The notes beneath the pieces were generated by a model. That model was given only the letters and a program-made list of their open reading frames with translations. It had not been told where the DNA came from and ran no database searches. This document shows, in pieces, positions 8,473 to 18,200 of a stretch of 62,139 bases of DNA. Origin of the DNA: Prevotella sp. (GTDB taxonomy: Bacteria; Bacteroidota; Bacteroidia; Bacteroidales; Bacteroidaceae); the NCBI GenBank assembly GCA_017617615.1, contig JAFZVV010000014.1:1-62139 (forward strand). Direction: 5' to 3'. Within the stretch, counting starts at the first letter, position 1. Each line of letters opens with the position of its first letter. Made by a program: the position numbers and the translations under genes.

Positions 8473-9330
8473 ATGAAAAAATACCGGTTTTCTTTTATCG
8501 TGCTGGTCTTTCTCGCCATCATCTTGTTTTTCAGCACCAATTGCAAGAACGTGCAACGAGGGGCCGACAGCGACAGCATGAGTTCCTATTCTTCAGGAAC
8601 ACCAGCCAACAACAGCATCCGCGACAACGTTCGTCGCCCGACGCACGACATCGACATCCCCTCGCCGCTTAAGCATACACCAGAGCAAATCCTTTACAGG
8701 AAAGGCTATGTGGTATCCTACAACAAGGACACCAGGTTGCCCAACTGGGTGGCATGGCACCTCACGGCAGCGCATGTGGATGGCAACGCACGACGGCCCG
8801 GCAACGCCTGGCATGAGGACATGGATGTTCCAATGCCAAGGGCGAACAACGGCGACTACAAGGGCAGCGGATGGACCCACGGACACATGTGTCCGGCAGG
8901 CGACAACAAATGGGACAGCGAGGCCATGTATGAGTCTTTCCTCTACACGAACTGCTGTCCTCAGAATGGCAACCTGAATGCCGGCACATGGAACCAAATA
9001 GAACTGTCGTGCCGACGGTGGGCGAAAAAACATGGTGGCGTCTACATCGTCAGCGGTCCCGTCCTCTTCCGTCAAGAGCATCAGACCATTGGTCAGAACA
9101 AGGTCATCGTGCCCGAGGCGTTCTTCAAGGTCATCGTATGCTTGAACGACAACAGCCCCAAAGGCATCGGCTTCATCTGCCGCAACACCGACGGCAACCG
9201 CAAGAAAGACCTATATGTGAACACCATCAAACAGGTGGAGCGCATCACAGGCATGACCTTCTTCCCCCATCTGCCCAAACGCATGGAAAAGGCAGTGAAG
9301 GAGAAGGCGGATATTAGTGAATGGGATTAA
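8473..9330 (+). CDS. DNA/RNA non-specific endonuclease (NUC1 family), second copy
   Basis: A 285-aa protein with an N-terminal hydrophobic segment ending near Cys24 (FFSTNC), either a lipoprotein signal or a membrane anchor. The NUC1 motif reads THGH at 135-138, so both the Asp and the Arg of canonical DRGH are replaced while His138 is kept. The metal-site region TNCCPQNGNLNAGTW is present, with Glu at 177. Start chosen at 8473, after the terminator. It resembles the nuclease at 1081-1965 in length and motif positions but diverges in sequence. Confidence 0.9.
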   Translation: MKKYRFSFIVLVFLAIILFFSTNCKNVQRGADSDSMSSYSSGTPANNSIRDNVRRPTHDIDIPSPLKHTPEQILYRKGYVVSYNKDTRLPNWVAWHLTAAHVDGNARRPGNAWHEDMDVPMPRANNGDYKGSGWTHGHMCPAGDNKWDSEAMYESFLYTNCCPQNGNLNAGTWNQIELSCRRWAKKHGGVYIVSGPVLFRQEHQTIGQNKVIVPEAFFKVIVCLNDNSPKGIGFICRNTDGNRKKDLYVNTIKQVERITGMTFFPHLPKRMEKAVKEKADISEWD

Positions 9331-9341
9331 TATTGAAAATT

Positions 9342-9580
9342 GATTTCGGGCTGCGCCCTATTGAAAATTGAAAATTGAAGATTGATTCCGGGCTGCGCCC
9401 GATTGAAAATTCAAAATTCAAAATTGAAAATTGATTCCGGGCTGCGCCCGATTGAAAATTCAAAATTCAAAATTGAAAATTGATTCCGGGCTGCGCCCGA
9501 TTGAAAATTCAAAATTCAAAATTGAAGATTGATTCCGGGCTACGCCCGATTGAAAATTGAAAATTGAAGATTGAAAATTG
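9342..9580. repeat. tandem repeat, 49-bp unit with GC-rich hairpin core
   Basis: Units begin GATTCCGGGCTGCGCCCGAT and recur at 9384, 9433, 9482 and 9531 (49 bp apart); a slightly variant first copy starts at 9342 (42 bp before the second). Each unit holds a small hairpin CGGGC-TGC-GCCCG within AT-rich spacer made of TTGAAAATT / AATTTTCAA words. The array fills the gap between the convergent genes ending at 9330 and 9584. Confidence 0.92.
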
Positions 9581-9583
9581 TGA

Positions 9584-10522
<939 letters not shown>

Positions 10523-10584
10523 TTAATAGGATTGAAAGGTCTTTCTGCAACAATTCGCTACTCCCCCATCCCCGAAGCCTAAAT

Positions 10585-10598
10585 GCACCACGTGGTGC
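10585..10598. promoter_or_regulatory. 14-bp perfect palindrome, possible operator
   Basis: GCACCACGTGGTGC is a perfect inverted repeat lying in the 312-bp divergent gap (10463-10774) between the esterase and the antitoxin-like gene. Nothing else apart from the promoter at 10719-10749 is recognisable in that gap. A dimeric regulator site is one explanation; no regulator gene is adjacent. Confidence 0.4.
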
Positions 10599-10718
10599 CC
10601 ACTTTTGTTGCCATTCCTGAAACGCGGAATCTTCTTTGCCTTAAATGATTAAACTCTTTTTCTCACCCGAGACTCTGTGGCTGTCCTTTTCCTGTTTGTT
10701 CAATTTATTGTTGTTTTA

Positions 10719-10749
10719 TTTGTATGTTCGGATTTTATGTTTATATTTG
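10719..10749 (+). promoter_or_regulatory. promoter of the antitoxin-like gene
   Basis: TTTG at 10719-10722 and TATATTTG at 10742-10749, 19 bp apart. Transcription would start near 10756, so the start codon at 10775 is favoured and the upstream ATG at 10724 is excluded. Confidence 0.8.
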
Positions 10750-10774
10750 CAGCAGAAAGAAAAAAATAGAATAT

Positions 10775-11026
10775 ATGTCACCTGTACAGAAAGACACCCT
10801 AAGTGCTGAAATTTTACGTAACCTTGGCATTATAGCCGAAGACGAGAATCTGCTTAACCGCGTGGCCAAGTATTTGCGCAGAGTTGTAAAGCAGAAGCAA
10901 GATCCTACGCTCTTTACGAAAGAAGAGTTCTTCCATCGTATAGAAGAATCACTCGAGCAAGCAAGACAAGGCAAGGTCACTACCTTCGATAACGTAGACG
11001 AGATGAATGCTTGGCTACACCAATGA
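10775..11026 (+). CDS. small antitoxin-like protein, unpaired
   Basis: An 83-aa acidic/basic helical protein. The N-terminal part (SAEILRNLGIIAEDENLLNRV) and the later TKEEFFHRIEESLEQARQGK segment are of the kind seen in small Bacteroidetes proteins that precede RelE/YafQ-type toxins, but I cannot assign a family firmly. No toxin-sized gene follows: the next 200 bp carry a hairpin and the convergent methyltransferase. It lies at the edge of the AT-rich restriction-modification segment and may be a leftover of the same insertion. Confidence 0.7.
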   Translation: MSPVQKDTLSAEILRNLGIIAEDENLLNRVAKYLRRVVKQKQDPTLFTKEEFFHRIEESLEQARQGKVTTFDNVDEMNAWLHQ

Positions 11027-11073
11027 TTCCTCATGATAATTGTTTAGAGGTATCCCGACTTATAGAATTTTCA

Positions 11074-11112
11074 AACACGAATCTACCAAATACTGTAGAT
11101 TCGTGTTCGCTT
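11074..11112. terminator. 13-bp stem hairpin between convergent genes
   Basis: AACACGAATCTAC (11074-11086) pairs perfectly with GTAGATTCGTGTT (11095-11107) around an 8-nt loop, followed by CGCTTTTAT. It would end the antitoxin-like transcript from the left and could stop the methyltransferase transcript from the right. The short open frame at 11040-11258 that runs through it is not believed. Confidence 0.75.
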
Positions 11113-11241
11113 TTATAGAAGTACAATTGTTTTTTAGTGATATAAATAGTGTCAAACTAATGGCAGAACCTATGAATTCAAATGGTTTTACCTATTCTAA
11201 AACAAAACCATCAATAGTTCTAAATAGGAAAAGTGACCATC

Positions 11242-12987
11242 TCATATCGATAAAATAGCTCTCAAATTCGTATCCGTATAATTATGCCATATTTTCAACT
11301 TGTAAGGTTTATAGTCCTCGAATAGTTGAGTAACAAAAGCAATTTCAAAAACCAAACGGAAATCATTCTCGCCACAATTTTGGATGACTTCATTTTTTGT
11401 TCCCACACGTGCAACTTTAATAATATAAAGATCACGTATCCCCTTGCCTTTGATATAGGGAATGAAGTAATACAATTTGTTCAGTTTTACTGTTGATGGA
11501 AATTTCTTACCAGTATAATAAAGCCTGGCATTTTGCTGACTGAAAAAGGTCATGTTTTCATTTGTAACCAAACTGACCAAGACATTTTTCGAATCATCCA
11601 ATTTGCTTTTATCTACTTTATTCTTTTCAACAAATCTGTTACTGACAATACTATCAGGAAAATCTTTTTTCACATCAAACATATCAATCGCAAACAAGTC
11701 TGGTGGAATCATACCATGAGCTATGCGATTTGCCTCTTCATACTGGCTTTCTTCTGGCTCTTGTGAATCCAAATCATTTAACAACCGGATAAGTGACCTA
11801 CCTATAGCATAAGCGAGGTTAACAGGAACAGCATTTCCTATTTGTTTATATTGATCTGCTAAATTGCCGACAAAACACCATTCATCTGGAAATGTCTGAA
11901 TACGTGCATATTCACGAACGGTCAAAGGACGTGTTTCCAATGGATGGCACCGTTCCGTTTGCTTTTGAGCAGGAGCACAAGTTAATGTCAATGAAGGCTC
12001 ATCCATTGATAATCTGCGAGCCATCCCTGTTTTTCCACCACCCAAATAGAAACTTCCACCCATATATTCTTTCTGCTCTTCAATAGGCAAATCCCGCCAA
12101 TCACCACCCTCAGGCACCATAGCCATCACCCGTGCTTTCTTGGCTGGATAGGTTTGTCCGTCAGAAATGGGAACATCTTGCCCAAAAAGTTCACCTTTGA
12201 AAAATGCGTCACGTAACGTCATCACACGTTTATATGGATCAGGCCATTTAAACATCACCTTTTGTGCTACGTCATTACGTATGGCAATGAGTATCAGACG
12301 CTCTCGCTTTTGAGGAACTTGATACATAATGGCCTTCAAGACTCGTGGTTCGACCAATTTATATCCTAATTCTGCAATCGCATTTTTAATAATGGACAGC
12401 GTATTACCATTATCATGGGAAAGCAACCCTTTCACATTCTCACCTAAGAACACTTTAGGCTGAATTTCCTTAACAGCCCGAGCCAATTCAAAAAAAAGAG
12501 TTCCACGTGTATCGTTCAAGCCTCCTTTTTTTCCAGCATAAGAAAAAGCCTGGCATGGGAATCCACCAGATAGGAAATCTACCTTTCCATATAATGGAGT
12601 AAAGTCAATTTGATGAATATCTCCCTCCAAAACATTCCATTCGGGATGATTTTTGCGAAGTGTTTGACAAGCCATCGAATCGATTTCGTTGAGTAGTATA
12701 TGACGGAAGCCTGCCATATGCATTCCCAAAGCTAACCCTCCTGCTCCTGCGAATAATTCAACAGAAGTGTAATCGCGTAGTGGAGAAACATAAAATTCTT
12801 CATCCCAATGAGTTTCAAGCATCATTCTGACGGGTTCTATATCCAATAGTTCTTCCATATAGAAGCCCTCTTTTCCCTTATCATTCTTATGATACGGATA
12901 CAAGCCACTTTCACCCCATTTTTGAGTAGTAGCTAGTGAGGTGCCTGTAAGGTCAGCTAAATTAGTTGCAGAAAGGAATGTGGTCAT
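11242..12987 (-). CDS. DNA (cytosine-5) methyltransferase with N-terminal HTH and extra C-terminal domain
   Basis: A 581-aa type II modification enzyme. Residues 1-60 look like a MerR/excisionase-type winged helix-turn-helix (LSATNLADLTGTSLATTQKW). Residues 73-400 hold the C5-methyltransferase core: VELFAGAGG (77-84), catalytic Cys145 in GGFPCQ, ENV at 183-185, QKRER at 226-230, the target-recognition region to about 355, REYARIQTFP, and GNAVP at 384-388. Residues about 420-581 are an additional domain of unknown role. It follows the nuclease gene by 2 bp and should protect host DNA at the same site, probably GGNCC by analogy with the Eco47II/Sau96I group. Base composition is visibly more AT-rich than the flanking genes. 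Confidence 0.95.
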   Translation of the reverse strand: MTTFLSATNLADLTGTSLATTQKWGESGLYPYHKNDKGKEGFYMEELLDIEPVRMMLETHWDEEFYVSPLRDYTSVELFAGAGGLALGMHMAGFRHILLNEIDSMACQTLRKNHPEWNVLEGDIHQIDFTPLYGKVDFLSGGFPCQAFSYAGKKGGLNDTRGTLFFELARAVKEIQPKVFLGENVKGLLSHDNGNTLSIIKNAIAELGYKLVEPRVLKAIMYQVPQKRERLILIAIRNDVAQKVMFKWPDPYKRVMTLRDAFFKGELFGQDVPISDGQTYPAKKARVMAMVPEGGDWRDLPIEEQKEYMGGSFYLGGGKTGMARRLSMDEPSLTLTCAPAQKQTERCHPLETRPLTVREYARIQTFPDEWCFVGNLADQYKQIGNAVPVNLAYAIGRSLIRLLNDLDSQEPEESQYEEANRIAHGMIPPDLFAIDMFDVKKDFPDSIVSNRFVEKNKVDKSKLDDSKNVLVSLVTNENMTFFSQQNARLYYTGKKFPSTVKLNKLYYFIPYIKGKGIRDLYIIKVARVGTKNEVIQNCGENDFRLVFEIAFVTQLFEDYKPYKLKIWHNYTDTNLRAILSI

Positions 12988-12989
12988 TA

Positions 12990-13733
12990 TTAAAAATTTT
13001 CGAATCCTTCATATGTTTTGAAAGCGAGCAAATACAAACTCTTATAAAAGTCGGCCTTGTCCAATTCATCGTAAACCGTATTCTTCAATTTCGCTGACTC
13101 ATCCTCAGCAATTACATCATCCAGAATTACAGGTAAGACCTTACATAGTTTGAAAAATGCATCTTTTTCTCCAAAAACAATCTCATAAAACTGATCTATT
13201 GAAACGCGACGAATTTGTTTATGTGAACGTGTGTTCCCATCAACCTTTATTGTCCATTTTATATTCTGGGATTTCTTCGCGATTATTTCAACCAACATAC
13301 ATGTAGCTTTATCATCTTCCAATATTTTCCCCTGCATCTTAATGTAAGTCTTCTGCGAGCTGGCTGAATTCATCGTATTGTGCTTGTTCTTCATCTCCAC
13401 AAAGATGTGTAGGTTTTCGTTGAGAACATCAAAACCACCTTTATCCCCATTGGCAGGAACCTCCCATCCATTACCCGCATATTTGAACAAGTTTTGATGG
13501 AAATATCCAATACAATTATTATTGGACTTATCTATCTGACGTATACATTCAGATTCTATTGTCTGACGAATGGTTTGTCCATAAATTTTGGAGTCAAACG
13601 TGAGCTTAATCGGATCAATAATGTTTTTATTGAACTCTGAGAGGTTTATACTTCGACGATATTGTTGAACTGTTGATTTTACATGATTAAAAATGGCTTC
13701 GTCGGAGATAAAGTCAAGATTATAATTCCTCAT
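12990..13733 (-). CDS. type II restriction endonuclease, Eco47II family
   Basis: A 247-aa nuclease matching the Eco47II (PF09553) pattern: NFKNIIDPIKLTFD-like segment at 34-47, DKSNNNCIGYFHQNLFKY at 68-85, and a PD-(D/E)xK-type site with Asp102 (GGFD) and Glu113-Lys115 (VEMKNKHN). Family members such as Eco47II and Sau96I cut GGNCC, so this site is expected but not shown. The gene precedes its methyltransferase in one operon, with only 2 bp between. AT-rich composition suggests recent acquisition. Confidence 0.93.
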   Translation of the reverse strand: MRNYNLDFISDEAIFNHVKSTVQQYRRSINLSEFNKNIIDPIKLTFDSKIYGQTIRQTIESECIRQIDKSNNNCIGYFHQNLFKYAGNGWEVPANGDKGGFDVLNENLHIFVEMKNKHNTMNSASSQKTYIKMQGKILEDDKATCMLVEIIAKKSQNIKWTIKVDGNTRSHKQIRRVSIDQFYEIVFGEKDAFFKLCKVLPVILDDVIAEDESAKLKNTVYDELDKADFYKSLYLLAFKTYEGFENF

Positions 13734-13794
13734 AACAAATGGTGATTTATTAAGTTCTATTTTGGTGGTATTAAAAGCGATTGGCTTGATGATG

Positions 13795-13802
13795 CAAAAA
13801 TA
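13795..13802 (-). promoter_or_regulatory. putative promoter of the restriction-modification operon
   Basis: Read on the minus strand, TATTTTTG lies about 60 bp before the nuclease start and just after the symporter stop codon. No -33 TTTG is seen at the right spacing, so activity may be weak or regulated. Confidence 0.45.
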
Positions 13803-13813
13803 ATGAAAAAAAA

Positions 13814-15250
13814 TTAGGAATCTGCAGATTTAGATTTTTTTATGCATGAGCAATACAGTCCCAAGAAGGTGAGGGCACCGTTGAGCATGAGGAGTTCGTA
13901 GCCGAAGCGGTAGTCGGTGCAGGTCTTCGTGAACATATCGGCGGCGAAGCAGACGAGGGGTGATGCCACGGCGATGTAAGGCACGACGCGGTCGTAGACC
14001 CGGCGCTTGGTGAAAAGCGAGAAGGCGAAGAGCCCGAGCAACGGTCCGTAGGTATACGAACACATCGTGTAGATGGCATCGATGACACTGGGCGAGTCTA
14101 CCCAACGGAAGAACATCACGAATGCCACGAAAAGCACAGCCATGAGGATATGCACCCTACGGCGCAGCCGTTCATCGTCGGGACGTTTCACGATGTCGAC
14201 ACAGCAACTGGTGGTAAGGGCGGTAAGGGCGGAGTCGGCACTCGAGAACGCCGCCGCCACGATGCCGATGGTGAAGAGCACCACCACCGTCTGCCCCAGT
14301 TGTCCGGTAGCGGCGAACATCGGCAGCAGACTGTCGCCCGCCTCAGGCAATGCCACCCCCTGCACCCCGGCATAGCGTACGAGCAACACGCCCAGCGCCA
14401 GGAAGAGCAGGTTGGCGGGTACGAAGGCAAAGCCATACGAGCACATGTCTTTCTGCGCCTCGCGCAACGACTTGCACGTGAGGTTCTTCTGCATCATGTC
14501 CTGGTCGAGTCCCGTCATCACCACGACGATGAAGATGCCACTGAGAAACTGCTTCCAGAAATACTGTCTCGACATCGGGTCGTCGAAGACGAAGATGCGG
14601 CTATGCGAATCGGCAGCCACCTGCCTCACCGCTTCTGTAGGTGACCACCCCAGCGCGCTGACCACCTGCAGGATGATGAACACCAGCGCGGCAAACATAC
14701 ACAACGTCTGCAACGTGTCGGTCCACACCAACGTCTTGATGCCGCTGCGGCGGGTATAGAGCCATATCAGCACCACCATCAGGACGATGGTCAGGGGGAA
14801 GGGCACGCCATAGGCATCGAGCACGAAACGCTGCAGGATGATGCACACCACGTAGAACCGTGCCGCCGCCCCCGTCATCTTCGAGAGGATGAAGAACGAA
14901 GCCCCCGTGGTGTAGGAACGGTTGCCGAGACGTGGCTGCAAGTAAGAATAGATGGTGGTGAGGTTGTGGCGGTAGAAGACGGGCAGCAGCACGAACGCCA
15001 CGGCGGCATAGCCGAGGATGAACCCCAGGCACGTCTGCATATACGTCATGTCGATGCCCATCACCATGCCCGGCACGCTGACGAAGGTGACGCCCGATAT
15101 TGACGCGCCTATCATGCCGAACGCCACCATATACCATGGTGACCGTCGGTTTCCTCGATAGAACGTATCGTTGTCGGTCTTTCCCGATGTCAGTCGGCTG
15201 ATGACGAGCAACAACAGGAAATAGCCCAGGATGGTGATGAGAATGGTCAT
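13814..15250 (-). CDS. sodium:solute symporter family transporter
   Basis: A 478-aa integral membrane protein with about 12-13 hydrophobic helices. The N-terminal region ([25 protein letters not shown]-like, with GASISGVTF) and the later [17 protein letters not shown] segment are signatures of the SSS/SLC5 family, which couples Na+ entry to uptake of sugars, organic acids or vitamins. Substrate cannot be told from sequence. It follows mfd by 12 bp on the same strand, so it is probably cotranscribed although functionally unrelated. Confidence 0.93.
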   Translation of the reverse strand: [478 protein letters not shown]

Positions 15251-15262
15251 CTCTGCTGGCGT

Positions 15263-18200
15263 TTAATCGGTGAGCACCGTCTCATTGATCATCTCCCGCA
15301 ACAGGAACACCGCCTCGCCCACCGTTTCCACGCCTTTGATATTGAGCGAGTTGCGCCCATAAGCCTCGGTGAGTTTGCACCGCCGCAGGTGTTTGTTCAC
15401 AAACCGCAACACCTTGGAGAATGCCGCACTGCGGTAGAAAGGGCTGTCGGTATTGCTCACGAAACGCATCTGCATGTTGCCCTGCTTGAGGATGATTTTC
15501 TCGCAGCCCAGTTGCTTGCCCAGCTGTCGTAGCGGCACCACCTGCATCAGTTCCATTCCCTCGCGCGGAATCTTGCCGAAGCGGTCTTCGAGTCGTTTCT
15601 GGTAAGCCTCCAGTTCGCTTTCGCTCACGATGTTGTCGAGTTCGCGGTAGAGAAGCATGCGCTCGCTGCTTCCCGGCACATAGTTGTCGGGGAAATACAT
15701 CTCGAGGTCGCTCTCCAGCGAGCAGTCTTCCACGAACTCGTCGCCGCTCACCTCACGTCCGCTGGCGATTTCCTCTTCGTAGAAGTCGCTGAACTCCTCG
15801 TTCTTCAGTTCGGTAATGGCCTGATTGAGGATTTTCTGGTAAGTCTCGTAGCCCAGGTCTTCCATGAACCCGCTCTGCTCTGCCCCGAGCAAGTTGCCGG
15901 CACCGCGCAGGTCGAGGTCCTGCATGGCGAGGTTGAAGCCGCTACCCAATTCCGAGAAGCTCTCTACCGCCTCCAGCCTCTTCCGTGCGTCGGCAGGCAG
16001 GAATGCCTTTGGCGGTGCCATCAGGTAGCAGAACGCCTTTTTGTTCGACCGTCCCACCCTTCCGCGCATCTGGTGGATGTCGGAGAGTCCGAAGCGGTGT
16101 GCGTCGTTGATGAGGATGGTGTTGGCATTGGGTATGTCGATGCCGTTCTCCACGATGGTGGTAGAGATGAGCACGTCGTAGTCGTAGTTGATGAATCCCA
16201 TGATGATTTTCTCCAGTTCCTCGGGTTTCATCTGTCCATGACCGATGGCGATGCGTGCGTCGGGTACGTATTTCTCGATGAGGCGTGCTATCTCCGGGAG
16301 CGAGTTGATACGGCTACTCACCACATACACCTGTCCGTTGCGGCTCATCTCGAAATTCACGGCATCGGCTATGACCTCATGGCTGTAGGTGGTGAGTTCG
16401 GTATAGATGGGATAGCGGTTTGGCGGTGGTGTGCGGATAATGCTCATGTCGCGGGCACCCATGAGGGAGAACTGCAGCGTGCGTGGTATTGGCGTGGCCG
16501 ACATGGTCAGGGTGTCGACGTTGGCTTTCATCGTGCGCAGTTTCTCCTTTGTCGACACACCGAACTTCTGTTCCTCATCGATGATGAGCAGTCCGAGGTC
16601 TTTCCACTCCACGTTCTTCCCCAACATCTTGTGCGTGCCGATGAGGATGTCGATGCGCCCCTCCTTGAGTTGGACGAGGATTTCGCGAACCTGTTTCGCC
16701 GTCCGTGCGCGCGAGAGATAATCCACCCTCACAGGCAGGTTGGCGAGACGCTCCTTGAACGTCTGGAAATGCTGGAAAGCGAGCACGGTGGTAGGCACGA
16801 GCACCGCCACCTGCTTGCTGTCGGCAGCAGCCTTGAAAGCCGCCCGTACCGCCACCTCGGTCTTGCCGAAGCCCACGTCGCCACACACCAGACGGTCCAT
16901 GGGGCGCGGACTCTCCATGTCGGCCTTCACGTCGTTGGTAGCCTTCAGTTGGTCGGGCGTGTCCTCATAGAGGAAACTTCCCTCCAGCTCATGCTGCATG
17001 TAAGTATCGGGACTGAAGGCGAAGCCCTTCACATGGCGCCGCCTCGCGTAAAGTTTGATGAGGTCGCGCGCGATGTCCTTGATGCGTTTCTTCGTGCGCT
17101 CCTTCATGCGCTCCCACGCACCCGTGCCCAGCGTGCTCAGCCGTGGCGGTTCACCGCTGTCGGCCCTGCGGTATTTCGATATCTTGTATAGCGAGTGGAT
17201 GGACACGTCGACCATGTCGCCCCGTTGGTAGATGATGCGTATCATCTCCTGGTAACTATCTTTGGTGGGCACACGCACCAGTCCGCCGAACTTCCCTATG
17301 CCGAAATCGACGTGCACGATATAGTCGCCCGGCTCCATCTCCTGCAGTTCCTTCATGGTAAGTGCCATCTTCCCCGCGCGTGCGGCATCAGAGCGGAGGT
17401 TGTACTTATGGAAGCGCTCGAAAATCTGGTGGTCGGTGAAACAGCATACCCGGCGTGTGTTGTCGGCAAATCCCTCATGGAGGGTCTTGTCGACAGGGGT
17501 GAAGGCTACGGGTGGCATCTCCATCCCCTCTTCGTCGGCCGAGAGGATGTCGTGGAGGCGTTGTATCTGCTTCGTGCTGTCGGAGAGCATGAACACCTTA
17601 TAGCCTTTCAGGATATAGTCGTCGAGGGTCTGCCGCAACAGCGTGAAGTTCTTGTGGAAGATGGGCTGCGGCGACATGTCGAAGGTAACAGACGCATCGG
17701 GTGTCTCATGGGGTTGCGTACCCAGTTCGATGGTCCTGAACCGTTCGGCTTCCCTGGCAAACTGCCTTTCGCTCACGAGTTGGTTCTCCTTTCGCATCTC
17801 ACGCATGATCTCGTCGCGCTGCCTTTCGTCCGCCCCTTCGAGACGTTCTGCCATGGCCTGCGTAGAGAAGCCCTCGTCGTAGATGCGCCCGATGGTCTGA
17901 GTGACGTAGTCGAGGTCGTCAACCACCATCACGGTATCTTCGGGCAGGAAATTGAGGAAGGGCATCTTCTCGCCTCCGAGTATCTCGGGCACGATTTCCA
18001 CGTGCTGTTTCATGTCCTTGGACAGCTGTGTCTGTATGTCGAAGGTGCGGATGGTATCTACCTCATCGCCGAAGAAGTCGATGCGGAAGGGGTATTCGCT
18101 GCTGAAGGAATAGACGTCGATGATGCTTCCGCGCTGGGCGAACTGTCCCGGCTCATACACATAGTCGTGCATCTCGAAACCGAGGTCGCGCAGCCTCCCC

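Noticed and set aside
9342..9580. CRISPR array
   Set aside because: Units are identical throughout with no variable spacers, and no cas genes are present.
11040..11258. 72-codon plus-strand frame after the antitoxin-like gene (possible toxin)
   Set aside because: Runs through a perfect 13-bp hairpin and overlaps the end of the methyltransferase; no toxin-like sequence.
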